Assembly (NCBI GenBank): GCA_934548045.1
Contig: CAKTEM010000009.1
Coordinates: 1 to 64,000, forward strand
DNA: 64,000 bases
Source of the DNA: an uncultured Faecalibacterium sp.
Lineage (GTDB): Bacteria; Bacillota; Clostridia; Oscillospirales; Ruminococcaceae
Reading direction: 5' to 3'
A program made the translations under genes and the position numbers. The stretch's first letter is position 1; each line of letters begins with the position of its first letter. Under the pieces are notes generated by a model. It saw only the letters and a program-made list of their open reading frames with translations. It searched no databases and was not told the origin of the DNA. Shown here piece by piece: positions 1 to 6,998 of this stretch.

Positions 1-345
1 AGCTTTTTTTGCAGCTCGTTCAGCGTTTTTGTCCGGTGGCGCTGTACAGCACTCCGGGACATTCCCATGAGGTCGCCGATCTCGCCGTCGCCCAATTCCA
101 GAACGCAAAACAGAATCAGAATGCTTTGTTCTTGCTTCGGCAGAGCGGCAAACGCATTGGCAACAAGCTCATTGTCGATGTGCAGATTACAGCCGTATCC
201 CCAACATCGTGGGCGATGCAGCAGCCGCTGTTGTGGTTGCGAAGAGCGAGGATGAGCTTCATCCGGAGCTGGTCGAAGAAACCGCGAATGACTGATTTTC
301 TGTAACTCTCTACATAACGATCCCCTCCTGAGCGATACCTTCTTT
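1..345 (-). pseudogene. sigma-70-like factor remnant, cut by window edge
   Basis: Reading leftward, the segment at about 160-1 translates to a clear sigma region 4 (LPKQEQSILILF, then LGDGEIGDLMGMSRSAVQRH), as in the short sigma factors of Firmicutes conjugative elements. That frame has no ATG, GTG or TTG start upstream. The expected N-terminal part (SYRKSVIRGFFDQLRMKL) lies in a different frame at about 310-230, and the codon after the good ribosome binding site (AGGAGGGG near 326-333) is ATG followed at once by a stop. I read this as a gene broken by deletion and frameshift; the C-terminus lies beyond position 1. A sequencing error is the main alternative. Confidence 0.6.
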
Positions 346-383
346 TATCCGGTTTGTATCCTGCAGCCACATATCAGGATACA

Positions 384-429
384 AAAAAACAAGTCCACCT
401 CTGATGCCGTCCGGCATGGAGGTGGACTT
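384..429 (-). terminator. intrinsic terminator of the NapH/FMN operon
   Basis: An 11-bp stem (AAGTCCACCTC at 391-401 against GAGGTGGACTT at 419-429) is followed on the minus strand by a run of seven T. It lies about 20 bp past the stop of the polyferredoxin gene. Confidence 0.85.
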
Positions 430-449
430 CGTTTTGTCTATAAATCAGC

Positions 450-1352
450 TCAGAAGAACCGGCAGAAGCCGAGGCAGACGCCCATGATGAAGAAAAGCAG
501 AGCTTTTACGATGAGCGGAAGCCAGAAGTTGTTCTTTGCGAGGCGAAGATCCCAGCGGCTGATGTTTCCTCTGGGGCAGGTGCCGACGCAGGCTTCGCAG
601 GCGATGCACTCGCCGCTGCGCAGGCTCTCTTCGTCCAGTTTCAGGTTGACCGGGCAGCGGTTGGCGCAGGCGTTACAGCCTTGGATGCACTGACTGCTGT
701 CACGGTGGAGCTGTGCGAACGGCAGCACCGGCAGCAGCGCGAAGACCGCACCCATCGGGCAGAGGAACTGGCAGAAGAAACGGCTCTGCAGAGCCATGCC
801 GATGAGGATCAGGATGAACAGCAGGATGCCGATGCCGAAGCCCTTCGGGGGGAGTTTCAGCGCGGTCAAACGGGAGAAGACCTCCCACGGGTCAGTGCCG
901 GACAGCTTGCTGTACTGGTTTTCGGCGCACATTCCCACGATGAAGAGCAGGACGAGATACTTCACTCTCTGGCCGTACTCCACGACCTTGTCCGGCAGCT
1001 GGAACTGTTTTTTGCGGTGGAGAAGCTTCTTCTGGACGAGGCCGGACAGCCAGTAGACGAAATCGCCCAAGCTGCCAAAGGCGCAGACATAGCCGCAGAA
1101 GAAACGGCCAAACAGGATGGTGAAGCCGCACAGGCCGATGAGTGACAGAGTGAAGCTGTCGAGCGACAGAGTGTCACCGGTTCCGACACGGAGGAACAGC
1201 TGACGCACCCCGGCAAATCCGGCCACGAACGCGCCGGGCATCGAGACAAAGAAGATGGCCTGAATTCCGGCGCGCAGCCATGCCCGGTGTTTCAGGTCAC
1301 GCTGGCGTTTCTGTGCCGCCGTCAGCGGCTTTTTTTCTTTCGTTTCCATCAT
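450..1352 (-). CDS. NapH/MauN-type membrane 4Fe-4S polyferredoxin
   Basis: A 300-residue membrane iron-sulfur protein. The sequence shows several hydrophobic segments (about 28-50, 68-92, 130-150, 175-195, 280-298). Two membrane-edge motifs of the NapH/NosR/YccM type (FFCGYVCAFGS and FCQFLCPMGA) are followed by two classic 4Fe-4S clusters (CNACANRCP and CIACEACVGTCP). In this family such proteins pass electrons from cytoplasmic donors across the membrane to extracytoplasmic redox proteins. The start overlaps the stop of the upstream FMN-binding gene by four bases (ATGA), so the two are translationally coupled. The neighbours suggest that it feeds electrons to flavins bound outside the cell. 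Electron donor and acceptor are not known from sequence. Confidence 0.85.
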   Translation of the reverse strand: MMETKEKKPLTAAQKRQRDLKHRAWLRAGIQAIFFVSMPGAFVAGFAGVRQLFLRVGTGDTLSLDSFTLSLIGLCGFTILFGRFFCGYVCAFGSLGDFVYWLSGLVQKKLLHRKKQFQLPDKVVEYGQRVKYLVLLFIVGMCAENQYSKLSGTDPWEVFSRLTALKLPPKGFGIGILLFILILIGMALQSRFFCQFLCPMGAVFALLPVLPFAQLHRDSSQCIQGCNACANRCPVNLKLDEESLRSGECIACEACVGTCPRGNISRWDLRLAKNNFWLPLIVKALLFFIMGVCLGFCRFF

Positions 1353-1807
1353 GATGCCGCCTTTCCCAGTGCGTCTGCAACTGCTTCAATGATGCCTTCG
1401 GAAGTAAGGGTCGCGCCCGACACCGTGTCAACCTCCGTGGACTGGGTGGACAGCATCTTGTCCAGCACGGTCAGCGACTGGGTATAGTAGGGTTTGTCCT
1501 CGCCGTCGGCACTGATAACGGAGATATCGGTCATCTTGCCGTCTTTCAGGGTGACAGAGACGGTGATGAAATCGCCGAAACCGTAGGCAGAACCTTCGTA
1601 GGTGCCGTCACGGTAGCCGCTCTCCTTCTCTTCCTCCTGCTCTGCCTGCAGGATGGAAGTGTTGTAGGCTTTTACTTCGTCGATCTCTTTCTGCCGTTCT
1701 GCGACCGCCGCGGCACGGACGGTGGCGACGCTCTGGTACTGCCACAGGATGCCCAGAATCAGCAGCAGGTTCACGGCCCGGATGATAAAGTTTTTGTAGC
1801 GTTTCAT
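1349..1807 (-). CDS. single-domain FMN-binding protein, membrane anchored
   Basis: 152 residues. A hydrophobic segment at about 8-24 serves as N-terminal anchor, a short charged linker follows, and an FMN-binding domain (NqrC/RnfG C-terminal type) spans about 65-150. The motif SGATLTS near residue 130-136 matches the [ST]GA[ST]x[ST] site to which ApbE-type enzymes attach FMN covalently in known members. The domain is predicted to face outside. The gene overlaps both neighbours by four bases, so all three are made together. No ApbE gene is visible in the window. Substrate and final acceptor are unknown. Confidence 0.85.
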   Translation of the reverse strand: MKRYKNFIIRAVNLLLILGILWQYQSVATVRAAAVAERQKEIDEVKAYNTSILQAEQEEEKESGYRDGTYEGSAYGFGDFITVSVTLKDGKMTDISVISADGEDKPYYTQSLTVLDKMLSTQSTEVDTVSGATLTSEGIIEAVADALGKAAS

Positions 1808-3102
1808 TCCACGTCCTCCTGTTGCTTGGGCTGCTCAGACGGCTGGGATTCCGCTGGACTCTCTGCCGGAACTTCAGACGATTCCGGAGACTGCGGTTCC
1901 GATGCGGCAGTCTCCGAGGAGGCAGGCTCCTCCGCCGGTACAGAGTCCGCATCCGGTTCGGTCACAGGCTGAGACTCTGCCGGTTCGGTCGAATCGGGCG
2001 TCTCAGTCATCTCCGGTGTGCTGTCGGGAACCTGTTCTGGCTCCGAAGCGACTGCGCTGGACGCAGGCTCCGAGGATGCAGAAGAGGAAGACTCCTCCGA
2101 CTTCGACGGGAAGAGGGATCCCCACAGCTCTTTTGCCCGGTCGAGGAAGGATGTCGGCTTCTTCTCGGGCTTGACGACCTCGACCGTCGGTTGCATGACC
2201 TCGGTGGTCTCGCTGCTGCCGGGTTCTTCGGCAGGTGTTTCGGACGATGCCGGCGTTTCCTCTGCCGGGGTCTCGAGCGATTCAGCGGCCTGCTCCGGGT
2301 CGTTGGCGGCCTTCATCAGGGCGGACTTGACCGCGTTGATGATGCCGGTGGAAGAGTAAGTTGCACCCGAGATGGTGTCGACTTCCGGCGTTCCGGCGGT
2401 GAGCATCGCCGAGATGACGTACCGTGCTTTGGTAAAGTAGGAGCGAGTCTCCCCTTCCGCGCTCACGATGGAGATATCGGTGATGGTGTCGTCGGTGATG
2501 GTGACCTGCACCGTGATGTCGCCGCCGAAGCCGCGCGCAGTGCCGGTGTAGATGCCGTCACGGTAGGTGGACGGTGCGACGAATTCCTCAACGACCGGCG
2601 GCTCCTCAGGTACTTCCTGCTTGGGTGGCATCGGGTTGTTGACGACTTCGCCGGTCAGGGCGTTCTTGATGGCACCCAGAATACCGCGCGAGGTGTAGGT
2701 CGCCTCCGAAACGGCGTCAACATCCCACGTCTGCTCGGTCATGACGATGTTTAGCAGACGCTTTGCGCGTTTCAGGAAAGCGGAGGTCTCGTGGGATGCG
2801 TCCAGGATCTGCAGGTCGGTGATGAAGCCGTTCTCCATCGTGACCTGCACCTTGACCTGTCCGCCGTAGCCACGGGAAGAGCCGGTGTAGACGCCGTCTG
2901 CATAGGGCAGAGCAGGCAGGACTTCTTCTTCGGGCTCGGACTCTGCGGCGGCTTCGCTGGACGGCTCGACCACTGCGCTCAGACGCTCCGGGACCTCGGC
3001 CAGAACGGGGCTGGTGTTGGGCAGCGTCACGGCGATGATCCCGGCCACAGCCACGGCCGGAATGAGCTGGACCAGAGGGCGCAGCTTCTTGAGTTGGTTC
3101 AT
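1804..3102 (-). CDS. two-domain FMN-binding surface protein with acidic Ser/Pro/Glu tail
   Basis: 432 residues. An N-terminal hydrophobic segment (about 12-34) looks like a signal or anchor. Two FMN-binding domains follow, at about 64-152 and 180-268. The second carries a complete covalent-FMN motif (SGATYS). The first has SEATYT in the same place, with Glu for Gly, so it may be unmodified or degenerate. Residues from about 270 to the end are rich in Ser, Glu, Pro and Thr and look disordered, as in cell-wall spacers; I see no LPXTG sorting signal. The RBS is good (GAGGAGG) but I see no separate promoter, so transcription probably reads through from the Tp47-like gene. Confidence 0.82.
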   Translation of the reverse strand: MNQLKKLRPLVQLIPAVAVAGIIAVTLPNTSPVLAEVPERLSAVVEPSSEAAAESEPEEEVLPALPYADGVYTGSSRGYGGQVKVQVTMENGFITDLQILDASHETSAFLKRAKRLLNIVMTEQTWDVDAVSEATYTSRGILGAIKNALTGEVVNNPMPPKQEVPEEPPVVEEFVAPSTYRDGIYTGTARGFGGDITVQVTITDDTITDISIVSAEGETRSYFTKARYVISAMLTAGTPEVDTISGATYSSTGIINAVKSALMKAANDPEQAAESLETPAEETPASSETPAEEPGSSETTEVMQPTVEVVKPEKKPTSFLDRAKELWGSLFPSKSEESSSSASSEPASSAVASEPEQVPDSTPEMTETPDSTEPAESQPVTEPDADSVPAEEPASSETAASEPQSPESSEVPAESPAESQPSEQPKQQEDVE

Positions 3103-3125
3103 AGGATTCCTCCTCTGACATGGAA

Positions 3126-3161
3126 AACAAGGTCACCCCATTTTTCAGAGGCGACCTTGTT
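3126..3161 (-). terminator. hairpin between the Tp47-like gene and the FMN operon
   Basis: AACAAGGTC (3126-3134) pairs with GACCTTGTT (3153-3161), with TTTTCC following on the minus strand. The T tract is short, so it may be a partial terminator that lowers rather than stops expression of the genes beyond. Confidence 0.65.
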
Positions 3162-3193
3162 GTGTGTTCCTATTCGAGATTAAGGGAAAGGAC

Positions 3194-4522
3194 TCAGGCA
3201 GCCTGCAGGCTTTCAATAGCCTGAGTCAGGTGGGTGACCTGCTCGAGTGCGGAAGCCTTGTACAGAGTTGCGCTCTGCAGCAGGTCGATGCTCTCGCTCA
3301 GCTCAGTCTCCAGATTTGCGTAGCTTGCTGCGGTGTACTGAGACTTGACCTTGGCCTGAGCCTGATCCACAACAGCCTGCAGTGCAGCGCGGTCAGCAGC
3401 ATCTGCCAGCTCGTGCTTTGCGATGTTGTCGCTGGTGATCTGGAACTTGATGACGGTGTCAGCATAGCCCAGAGCGCGAACGGTGATAGCCCAGTAGCCG
3501 GTGCCATCGGTGCCTTCGGGGAACTGAGCGCGCATGGAATCGGTCAGACCCAGCTGGATGCCCATGATTTTGTGCATCCAGTTGTCAGCTGCGAACTTGG
3601 TGCCGTAGGTGGCCTTTGCGTTGGTGTAGGTGCTGTCGTCGCCGTAGTAGGTCCAGACAACGCTCTGCATACGGGAGCCCAGCTCGCCGTAGTTGCCGTT
3701 CAGGTCAACACGGATGGTCTCACCGAAGGAGCCGACATCGCTGCCGCTGCGGACATTGACGGTCAGACCCTCAGCGGTCTTCTGCTCAGCATCTGCGATG
3801 CCGGAGCCGGTGCCGTTGTGTGCTGCGGAGAAGGTGTAGCCGTCGCCGCTCTTGGTAGCGTACTTCAGGCCGTTGGTGTTTGCGTCAACGGCTGCGGTCA
3901 GCTCGTAAGAAACGAGCTTGTTCTCAGAGTAGCCGCCGACCAGCTGGCCGCCGTTCTGAACGGTAGCGTACTTGGAGCAGAAGTCATTCAGGTCTTTGGT
4001 AGCAACGCGGACGGGAACGTACTTGGTGCCAAGGATCTCGTAGTGATCCATCTTGACGGTGGAGCCATCGGGCTTGGTGACGGTGCCGCGGTTCCAGCCG
4101 TAAGCAGTGCCGTCGGAGGTGTAGAAGGTCTTGCCATCGTTAGACCAGTGAGAGACAGTGTAGGTGCTGCCATCGGTCGCATAGATGACAGCGACCTGCT
4201 GGAAGCTGCCGCGGTGCAGGCCGTGGTTTGCGGTTGCACGGGAAACAGCGTCGAACGCACCCTTGTCATGCTCTTCGTGGCTGTCCAGCTGGTCGTTGGA
4301 TGCGGTACTGCCAGCAGCATACACACCCTCGTTTGCCCAGTACTCATCCCAGTCCAGAGCAGCGTACAGATAGGTGTACTTGTTGCCCGTCAGAGAGGCG
4401 ATGAGATCATCAAAAAAGCCGTTCTCAGTCTCGTCGGGTGCAGCTGCAAAAGCGGTGGTAGCCATCAGGCTGAAAGCCATTGCGACAGAAAGCACCAGAG
4501 AAATGATCTTCTTCGGTTTCAT
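3194..4522 (-). CDS. secreted Tp47 (TpN47)-family protein with C-terminal helical module
   Basis: 442 residues with a standard signal peptide (about 1-27, ending AFA-AAP). The body resembles the Treponema pallidum 47-kDa lipoprotein, described as a penicillin-binding carboxypeptidase. Shared blocks include a Y..YWA stretch followed by GAFDAVSRAT and HG..R..FQ, then NTNGLK, and later TYYGDDSTYTNAKATYGTKF. Unlike Tp47 there is no lipobox cysteine, so it is probably soluble or wall-bound. The last 65 residues look like a FIVAR-type helical repeat, often found in Gram-positive surface proteins. It is the first gene behind a strong promoter with three operator copies and precedes the flavoprotein/polyferredoxin genes. 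The family match is recalled, not searched; the function here is unknown. Confidence 0.75.
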   Translation of the reverse strand: MKPKKIISLVLSVAMAFSLMATTAFAAAPDETENGFFDDLIASLTGNKYTYLYAALDWDEYWANEGVYAAGSTASNDQLDSHEEHDKGAFDAVSRATANHGLHRGSFQQVAVIYATDGSTYTVSHWSNDGKTFYTSDGTAYGWNRGTVTKPDGSTVKMDHYEILGTKYVPVRVATKDLNDFCSKYATVQNGGQLVGGYSENKLVSYELTAAVDANTNGLKYATKSGDGYTFSAAHNGTGSGIADAEQKTAEGLTVNVRSGSDVGSFGETIRVDLNGNYGELGSRMQSVVWTYYGDDSTYTNAKATYGTKFAADNWMHKIMGIQLGLTDSMRAQFPEGTDGTGYWAITVRALGYADTVIKFQITSDNIAKHELADAADRAALQAVVDQAQAKVKSQYTAASYANLETELSESIDLLQSATLYKASALEQVTHLTQAIESLQAA

Positions 4523-4556
4523 GAAAACACTCCTTTCTTGTTGTCACAGTCGAAGT

Positions 4557-4572
4557 GTTAGAACGCGCTAAC
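4557..4572. promoter_or_regulatory. operator copy 1, GTTAG-N6-CTAAC
   Basis: Perfect inverted repeat GTTAG-AACGCG-CTAAC in the 5' leader of the Tp47-like gene, 35 bp from the start codon. It resembles half of DtxR/IdeR-type iron boxes (TTAGG...CCTAA); the regulator itself is not in the window. Confidence 0.6.
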
Positions 4573-4622
4573 TTCCGGGCCATATTTTTCTGCGAAGAAC
4601 AAGAAGCATTTGCATCTGCAAA

Positions 4623-4638
4623 GTTCGCTAATGCTAAC
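4623..4638. promoter_or_regulatory. operator copy 2, GTTCG-N6-CTAAC
   Basis: Same spacing and arms as copy 1 with one mismatch (GTTCG-CTAATG-CTAAC). It begins 66 bp from the start of copy 1, inside the leader. Confidence 0.5.
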
Positions 4639-4691
4639 TCTTGATGCAAATAAAATTCCTGTTCTCCGCAGGAAAAAGGCCGGTCGACTGT

Positions 4692-4707
4692 ATTAGAAAT
4701 CACTAAC
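4692..4707. promoter_or_regulatory. operator copy 3, ATTAG-N6-CTAAC
   Basis: ATTAG-AAATCA-CTAAC, 69 bp from copy 2. It lies just downstream of the -10 box, over the expected transcription start, a classic repressor position. Confidence 0.6.
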
Positions 4708-4717
4708 CGACAGGCAT

Positions 4718-4747
4718 ATTATAGTAGAGCTGGTTTTATTTTGTCAA
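4718..4747 (-). promoter_or_regulatory. consensus sigma-A promoter of the Tp47-like gene
   Basis: Minus-strand TTGACA (4742-4747), 18 bp spacer, TATAAT (4718-4723). Both boxes are perfect consensus. The transcript would start near 4711 and have a leader of about 190 nt. Confidence 0.85.
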
Positions 4748-4816
4748 TAGAAAAAGCTAAAAAATTTTGCCGAAAAAAAAACGGACCTGCTCAGCAGACC
4801 CGTTTGAAGACGAAAT

Positions 4817-5212
4817 TCAATGGCAGCTTCCGGAGCAGCCGCCCTTGTGTTCATGGCAGGAATGACCCTCGTCGTGGTCGTGGTGGGTGCAGTGAACGTC
4901 CGGGTCAAAGACCAGCCTGCCGGACAGATAATTCGAAACAGCGACGTCTGCCAGACCGGAGATGCCGCCGAACATCTGGATGCCGGCCTGCATCAGCGCG
5001 ACCTGCGCACCGGTGCCGATGCCGCCGCAGAGGACGACGTTTGCGCCGTGCTGGACGAGAAAGCCGACCAGTGCGCCGTGGCCCTGACCGTTGGTGGAGA
5101 CGACCTCACTGTGCAGAACGGCACCGTTTTCGACCTCATAGAACTTGAACTGTTCGGAACGGCCAAAATGCTGGAAGACCATCCCGTTTTCAAAAGGAAC
5201 TGCGATTTTCAT
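4817..5212 (-). CDS. NifB/NifX-type (dinitrogenase cofactor fold) protein
   Basis: 131 residues matching the small NifX/NafY fold: MKIAVPFENGMVFQHFG at the start, then GHGALVGFLVQHGANVVLCGG in the middle. Members bind metal-sulfur cofactors, but stand-alone copies in anaerobes mostly have no proven job. The last 30 residues are rich in His and Cys (CTHHDHDEGHSCHEH, then CSGSCH), a likely extra metal site. RBS AAGGAG lies 6 bp upstream. No nitrogenase genes are nearby, so a nitrogenase role is unlikely; iron or copper handling is a guess. Confidence 0.85.
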   Translation of the reverse strand: MKIAVPFENGMVFQHFGRSEQFKFYEVENGAVLHSEVVSTNGQGHGALVGFLVQHGANVVLCGGIGTGAQVALMQAGIQMFGGISGLADVAVSNYLSGRLVFDPDVHCTHHDHDEGHSCHEHKGGCSGSCH

Positions 5213-5291
5213 GCGGATTCTCCTTTATCTATCAAAAATCATCTGCGCCAAGTTTAGCACAGAAACCCAAAAGAAGAAAGGGCAGATGATT

Positions 5292-5334
5292 TAAAAGAAA
5301 AAACAGGCGCAGGACCTGAACGGCCTGCGCCTGC
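5292..5334 (-). terminator. strong terminator after ldh
   Basis: Perfect 10-bp stem CAGGCGCAGG / CCTGCGCCTG (5305-5334) followed on the minus strand by TTTTTTCTTTTAAA. Confidence 0.92.
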
Positions 5335-5352
5335 GGAACTTAAAATAAAGGG

Positions 5353-6303
5353 TTAAATGCCGCACTCGTCGAGGATAGAGCGGAGAGTATCGGCGGACTT
5401 CTTGAGGTCGGCGGCTTCCTTCTCGTTCAGAGAGATGGGGACCAGCTCCTCGAGGCCGTCCGCGCCCACGACAGCAGGCATACTCAGGACGACGTTCTCA
5501 ACGCCGAAATCGCCGTGCATCATCGAAGAGATGGGCAGGATGGACTTCTCGTCGCGGATGATGACCTCGCAGATGCGCTTGACGGCCATTGCGACGCCGT
5601 AATAGGTCGCACGCTTCTTTTCAATAATTTCATACGCGCTGTTTTTGACCTTCTCGGCGATGTTCTCCTGTGACTGGTCATGGTTGTAGTGGCCGCGCAT
5701 CTCGCAGAAATCGTCCAGAGCGATGCCGGAGACGTTCGCGCTCGACCATGCGGCGATCTCGCTGTCGCCATGCTCGCCGATGATGAAGGCGTGGACACTC
5801 TTGCTGTCCACCGACAGATGCTCGCCCAGCTGATATTTCAGGCGTGCGGTGTCCAGAACCGTGCCGGAGCCGATGACCCGATGCTCCGGGAAGCCGGACA
5901 GCTTGATGGCGGCGTAGGTCAGGATGTCGACCGGGTTTGCGACCACCAGCAGGATGCCGCGGCAGTTCCGCTTTGCAATCTCCGGGATGATGCTCTTGAA
6001 GATGTTCAGGTTCTTGTGGACGAGGTCGAGACGGGTCTCACCCGGCTTCTGGCCTGCGCCGGCCGTAATGACGATGATGGACGCATCCACGATGTCGTCA
6101 TAGGTGCCGGCGTAAATTTTCATGTTGCCCACAAAGGGGATGCCGTGGCTGATGTCCATCGCCTCGCCCTCCGCCTTGGCGGTGTCAGCGTCGATGAGGA
6201 CGATCTCGGAAAACAGCTTGCTCTGCATCAGGGCGAAAGCCGAGGCGGAGCCGACGAAACCGCAGCCGATGACCGCGATCTTGCGCAGATTGACGTTGTT
6301 CAT
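5353..6303 (-). CDS. ldh: L-lactate dehydrogenase
   Basis: 316 residues, the usual length. It reduces pyruvate to L-lactate with NADH in the cytoplasm, regenerating NAD+. The NAD-binding loop is VIGCGFVGSAS (about 11-21), the catalytic His lies in GEHGDSE (about 190), and RLDLVHKN matches the substrate-side Arg region. The gene is monocistronic, with its own promoter and a strong terminator. Malate dehydrogenases share the fold, but the motif set and length fit L-LDH best. Confidence 0.93.
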   Translation of the reverse strand: MNNVNLRKIAVIGCGFVGSASAFALMQSKLFSEIVLIDADTAKAEGEAMDISHGIPFVGNMKIYAGTYDDIVDASIIVITAGAGQKPGETRLDLVHKNLNIFKSIIPEIAKRNCRGILLVVANPVDILTYAAIKLSGFPEHRVIGSGTVLDTARLKYQLGEHLSVDSKSVHAFIIGEHGDSEIAAWSSANVSGIALDDFCEMRGHYNHDQSQENIAEKVKNSAYEIIEKKRATYYGVAMAVKRICEVIIRDEKSILPISSMMHGDFGVENVVLSMPAVVGADGLEELVPISLNEKEAADLKKSADTLRSILDECGI

Positions 6304-6423
6304 AAGTGTGTACCCTTTCTATCATTACCCTCTGAGCTGCCGGTGCAGCTGGTGAATGGCCCTTCCCACAGTGGAAGTGCCAGCTTGTATCCCTGCTCGT
6401 TAAAAAAATACCGAGCACGCCAT

Positions 6424-6452
6424 AGAGTACCGGAAACCGTCCTTTTTGTCAA
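6424..6452 (-). promoter_or_regulatory. ldh promoter
   Basis: Minus-strand TTGACA (6447-6452), 17 bp spacer, TACTCT (6424-6429), giving a leader of about 115 nt. The leader has an imperfect hairpin (CTTCCCAC...GTGGAAG near 6364). I saw no Rex-type box. Confidence 0.6.
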
Positions 6453-6513
6453 GTGCCGGTGCAACAAAAAGTGTGTCCGATTCCAAAACGGAATATACCA
6501 TTCAAATTTTTTA

Positions 6514-6542
6514 TTGACACATCTCTGACGATGTGTTAAGAT
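6514..6542 (+). promoter_or_regulatory. promoter of a small RNA
   Basis: TTGACA (6514-6519), exactly 17 bp, TAAGAT (6537-6542). It points away from ldh towards a terminator at 6645-6665 with no reading frame between. Confidence 0.7.
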
Positions 6543-6548
6543 TAAAAC

Positions 6549-6665
6549 AATTTTGGAAGGATGAGAGTGATCAGGGTCTTTCCAGGAGCATTACACTAGG
6601 ACCACCCGATGCGCGGGTCAAGGCCATACGGACAGCCGGGTCCACTGCCGACCGGCGGCGTTTTT
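6549..6665 (+). ncRNA. candidate small RNA of about 115 nt, class unknown
   Basis: A promoter 7 bp upstream and an intrinsic terminator (CTGCC-GACC-GGCGG, then CGTTTTT) bracket 115 bp without a credible reading frame. Visible helices are ACCCG-ATGCG-CGGGT (near 6604-6619) and GGAC-AGCCG-GGTCC (near 6630-6643). I compared it by eye with SRP RNA, 6S RNA, the guanidine, ZTP, SAM, TPP and purine riboswitches and the T-box, and none fits. It could be a trans-acting small RNA or a short terminated leader. Confidence 0.55.
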
Positions 6666-6704
6666 GCTGCCATTATTGATTGAGTTTGAAGCTCAAATTT
6701 TATA

Positions 6705-6742
6705 AGTTGGTTTCTTATAAACCAGTTGGTTTCTTACAAACC
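6705..6742. repeat. two adjacent 19-bp direct repeats, each nearly palindromic
   Basis: AGTTGGTTTCTTATAAACC (6705-6723) is followed directly by a copy with one change (C for T). Each contains GGTTT...AAACC arms. A regulator binding site or a slippage duplication are both possible. Confidence 0.6.
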
Positions 6743-6803
6743 GAACAGCGCGGCGCGCGCTGACTTGTGAAACGGTCAATAAGAGTAGTAAAAGTAGTAT
6801 TGC

Positions 6804-6959
6804 TATATAGACTCTGACATCTATCCTTCCATGAAGATTGCAAAAGGACGGTTCTTTGCGTGTATAGTGCAAAGAATCTTTGCCGTGCTTTGGCAATAGG
6901 GGAGCACCTCACGAGCCAGCTGAACAGTTTTGCGCTGTCCAGCTGGCTCGTGCTTTTTT
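6804..6959 (+). promoter_or_regulatory. structured leader with attenuator upstream of the polyamine operon
   Basis: A weak extended -10 (TGCTATATAG at 6801-6810) is followed by the inverted pair TTCTTTGC / GCAAAGAA (near 6852-6877). A very strong terminator hairpin (CACGAGCCAGCTG at 6910-6922 against CAGCTGGCTCGTG at 6940-6952, then TTTTTT) ends about 40 bp before the decarboxylase start. That layout suggests transcription attenuation. A plain terminator of an upstream small transcript is the alternative. Confidence 0.6.
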
Positions 6960-6998
6960 ATCTCCCGAAAAGCTCTGAGCCGCAGAGAGGTGAAGAGA

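Noticed and set aside
9..305. 98-residue plus-strand frame at the window start
   Set aside because: The minus strand here encodes a recognisable sigma region 4; the plus-strand frame has no family features.
6549..6665. Assignment of the small RNA to SRP RNA (because of GGAGCA-like bases) or to a T-box (because of GGGTCC)
   Set aside because: The GGAA tetraloop and flanking helices of SRP RNA are missing, and the T-box GGGTGGNACCGCG bulge is absent.
6693..6912. Small minus-strand frames of 65-67 residues in the ldh-speA spacer
   Set aside because: They read through the tandem repeats and the leader hairpins antisense to the likely transcript, without an RBS or conserved sequence.
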